Source of the DNA: Planctomyces sp.
GTDB taxonomy: Bacteria > Planctomycetota > Planctomycetia > Planctomycetales > Planctomycetaceae
Length of the DNA stretch: 5,634 nucleotides
Reading direction: 5' to 3'
Assembly: GCA_005809115.1 (NCBI GenBank)
Contig: SYLK01000883.1
Span: 1-5,634 of the forward strand
In this document: piece by piece, positions 5,256-5,634 of the stretch
Numbering within the stretch: position 1 is the first letter of the stretch
How the letters are laid out: the number at the start of each line of letters is the position of its first letter
The notes under the pieces: model-generated
Told to the model about the DNA's origin: nothing
The model's database searches: none
Seen by the model: the letters and a program-made list of their open reading frames with translations, nothing else
Position numbers and translations under genes: made by a program

Positions 5256-5634
5256 TCATCCGCTCTGTGGTCCGGAACGCGACTCGTCTGACAGGCCCAG
5301 ATCCTCGATTTTCTTGTGCAGCGTATTCCGATTGATGCCCAGACGTGTCGCCGTTCGTGTCTGCACTCCCTGAGACTGTCTCAGCACCTGCAGAATCAGC
5401 TCCTTTTCCACGAGACTGACCACCTGATTGTAGACGTCGCTGGAGTCGTCGCCGATCTCCATCAGACGGCGGCTCACCAGTTCGGCGCAGAGAACCGCCG
5501 GATCGTCTGAACCCGTACGCCGACCGATGCGCACCGCGGCAAGGCCTCGGACATGCCGCGGCAGCAGATCCGATGTGATCTCACTGGTTTCCGACAGCAC
5601 CAGTGCACGCTCGATATAATTCTGCAGCTCGCGC
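5256..5634 (-). CDS. Sigma-54-type transcriptional regulator, C-terminal end with Fis-like HTH (5'-truncated)
   Basis: Only the last 125 residues are in the window; the frame is open to the window edge. The first visible residues, RELQNYIERALVLSE, match the end of the AAA+ sigma-54 interaction module, where relatives read VRELENVIERAVIL. After a linker of about 50 residues comes a Fis-type DNA-binding domain (about residues 75-114) with a helix-turn-helix around QTRTATRLGINRNTLHKK (91-108). Proteins of this kind bind upstream sites and use ATP to open promoters for sigma-54 RNA polymerase. Many are response regulators with a receiver domain at the N-terminus, but that part is not visible, so neither phosphorylation control nor an intact GAFTGA loop can be judged. 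A short Ser/Gly-rich tail follows the HTH. The TGA stop (5258-5256) overlaps a possible ATG of the downstream SUI1 gene, whose preferred start is 14 bases further on. The regulator's targets cannot be told from the sequence. Confidence 0.92.
   Translation of the reverse strand, partial: RELQNYIERALVLSETSEITSDLLPRHVRGLAAVRIGRRTGSDDPAVLCAELVSRRLMEIGDDSSDVYNQVVSLVEKELILQVLRQSQGVQTRTATRLGINRNTLHKKIEDLGLSDESRSGPQSG

Noticed and set aside
5242..5259. ATG at 5259 as the SUI1 start, overlapping the regulator stop as ATGA
   Set aside because: The overlap is attractive for coupling, but AGGGGA is ideally placed for the ATG at 5241, and the shorter protein begins as the family does. It remains a possible alternative.

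Overview
The window is GC-rich and densely coded, and looks like a chromosomal segment of a planctomycete. The main evidence is the tandem PSD1-type (DUF1549/DUF1553) and DUF1501 gene pair, a signature of Planctomycetota and related lineages. A Cys-cluster SUI1 protein and a sigma-54-type regulator with a Fis-like tail also fit. No mobile element, CRISPR array, rRNA or tRNA was recognised. I did not find a clear new multi-gene system. The most interesting points are regulatory and concern the first small heat-shock gene.

Plus strand, 1-3658: a likely operon of three genes. First is the C-terminal 541 residues of a DUF1549/DUF1553 protein with a CxxCH motif, whose 5' end lies outside the window. 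After 14 bases comes a DUF1501 protein with a twin-arginine signal. After 34 bases comes a DJ-1/PfpI-family protein. A perfect 12-bp hairpin (3678-3711) follows the last stop by 19 bases and probably ends the unit.

Plus strand, 3659-4904: a 286-base intergenic region, then two different small heat-shock proteins (Hsp20/alpha-crystallin) in tandem, separated by 81 bases that carry an 11-base tandem repeat. The leader of the first Hsp20 gene has three AATCGG copies and one complementary CCGATT. The last copy overlaps the ribosome binding site, so the leader could fold into alternative structures that hide or expose it, which would suit a heat-shock gene.

Minus strand, 5634-4891: the C-terminal end of a sigma-54-type activator with a Fis-like helix-turn-helix, followed at once by a SUI1/YciH-type translation factor. 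These two are probably cotranscribed. The SUI1 gene converges on the second Hsp20 gene, and the two coding ends overlap by 14 bases.

The three blocks look like ordinary neighbours rather than one machine: a probable exported enzyme-like pair with a PfpI protein, a proteostasis pair, and a regulator/translation-factor pair. PfpI and Hsp20 proteins both have stress-related roles, but the terminator-like hairpin separates them.
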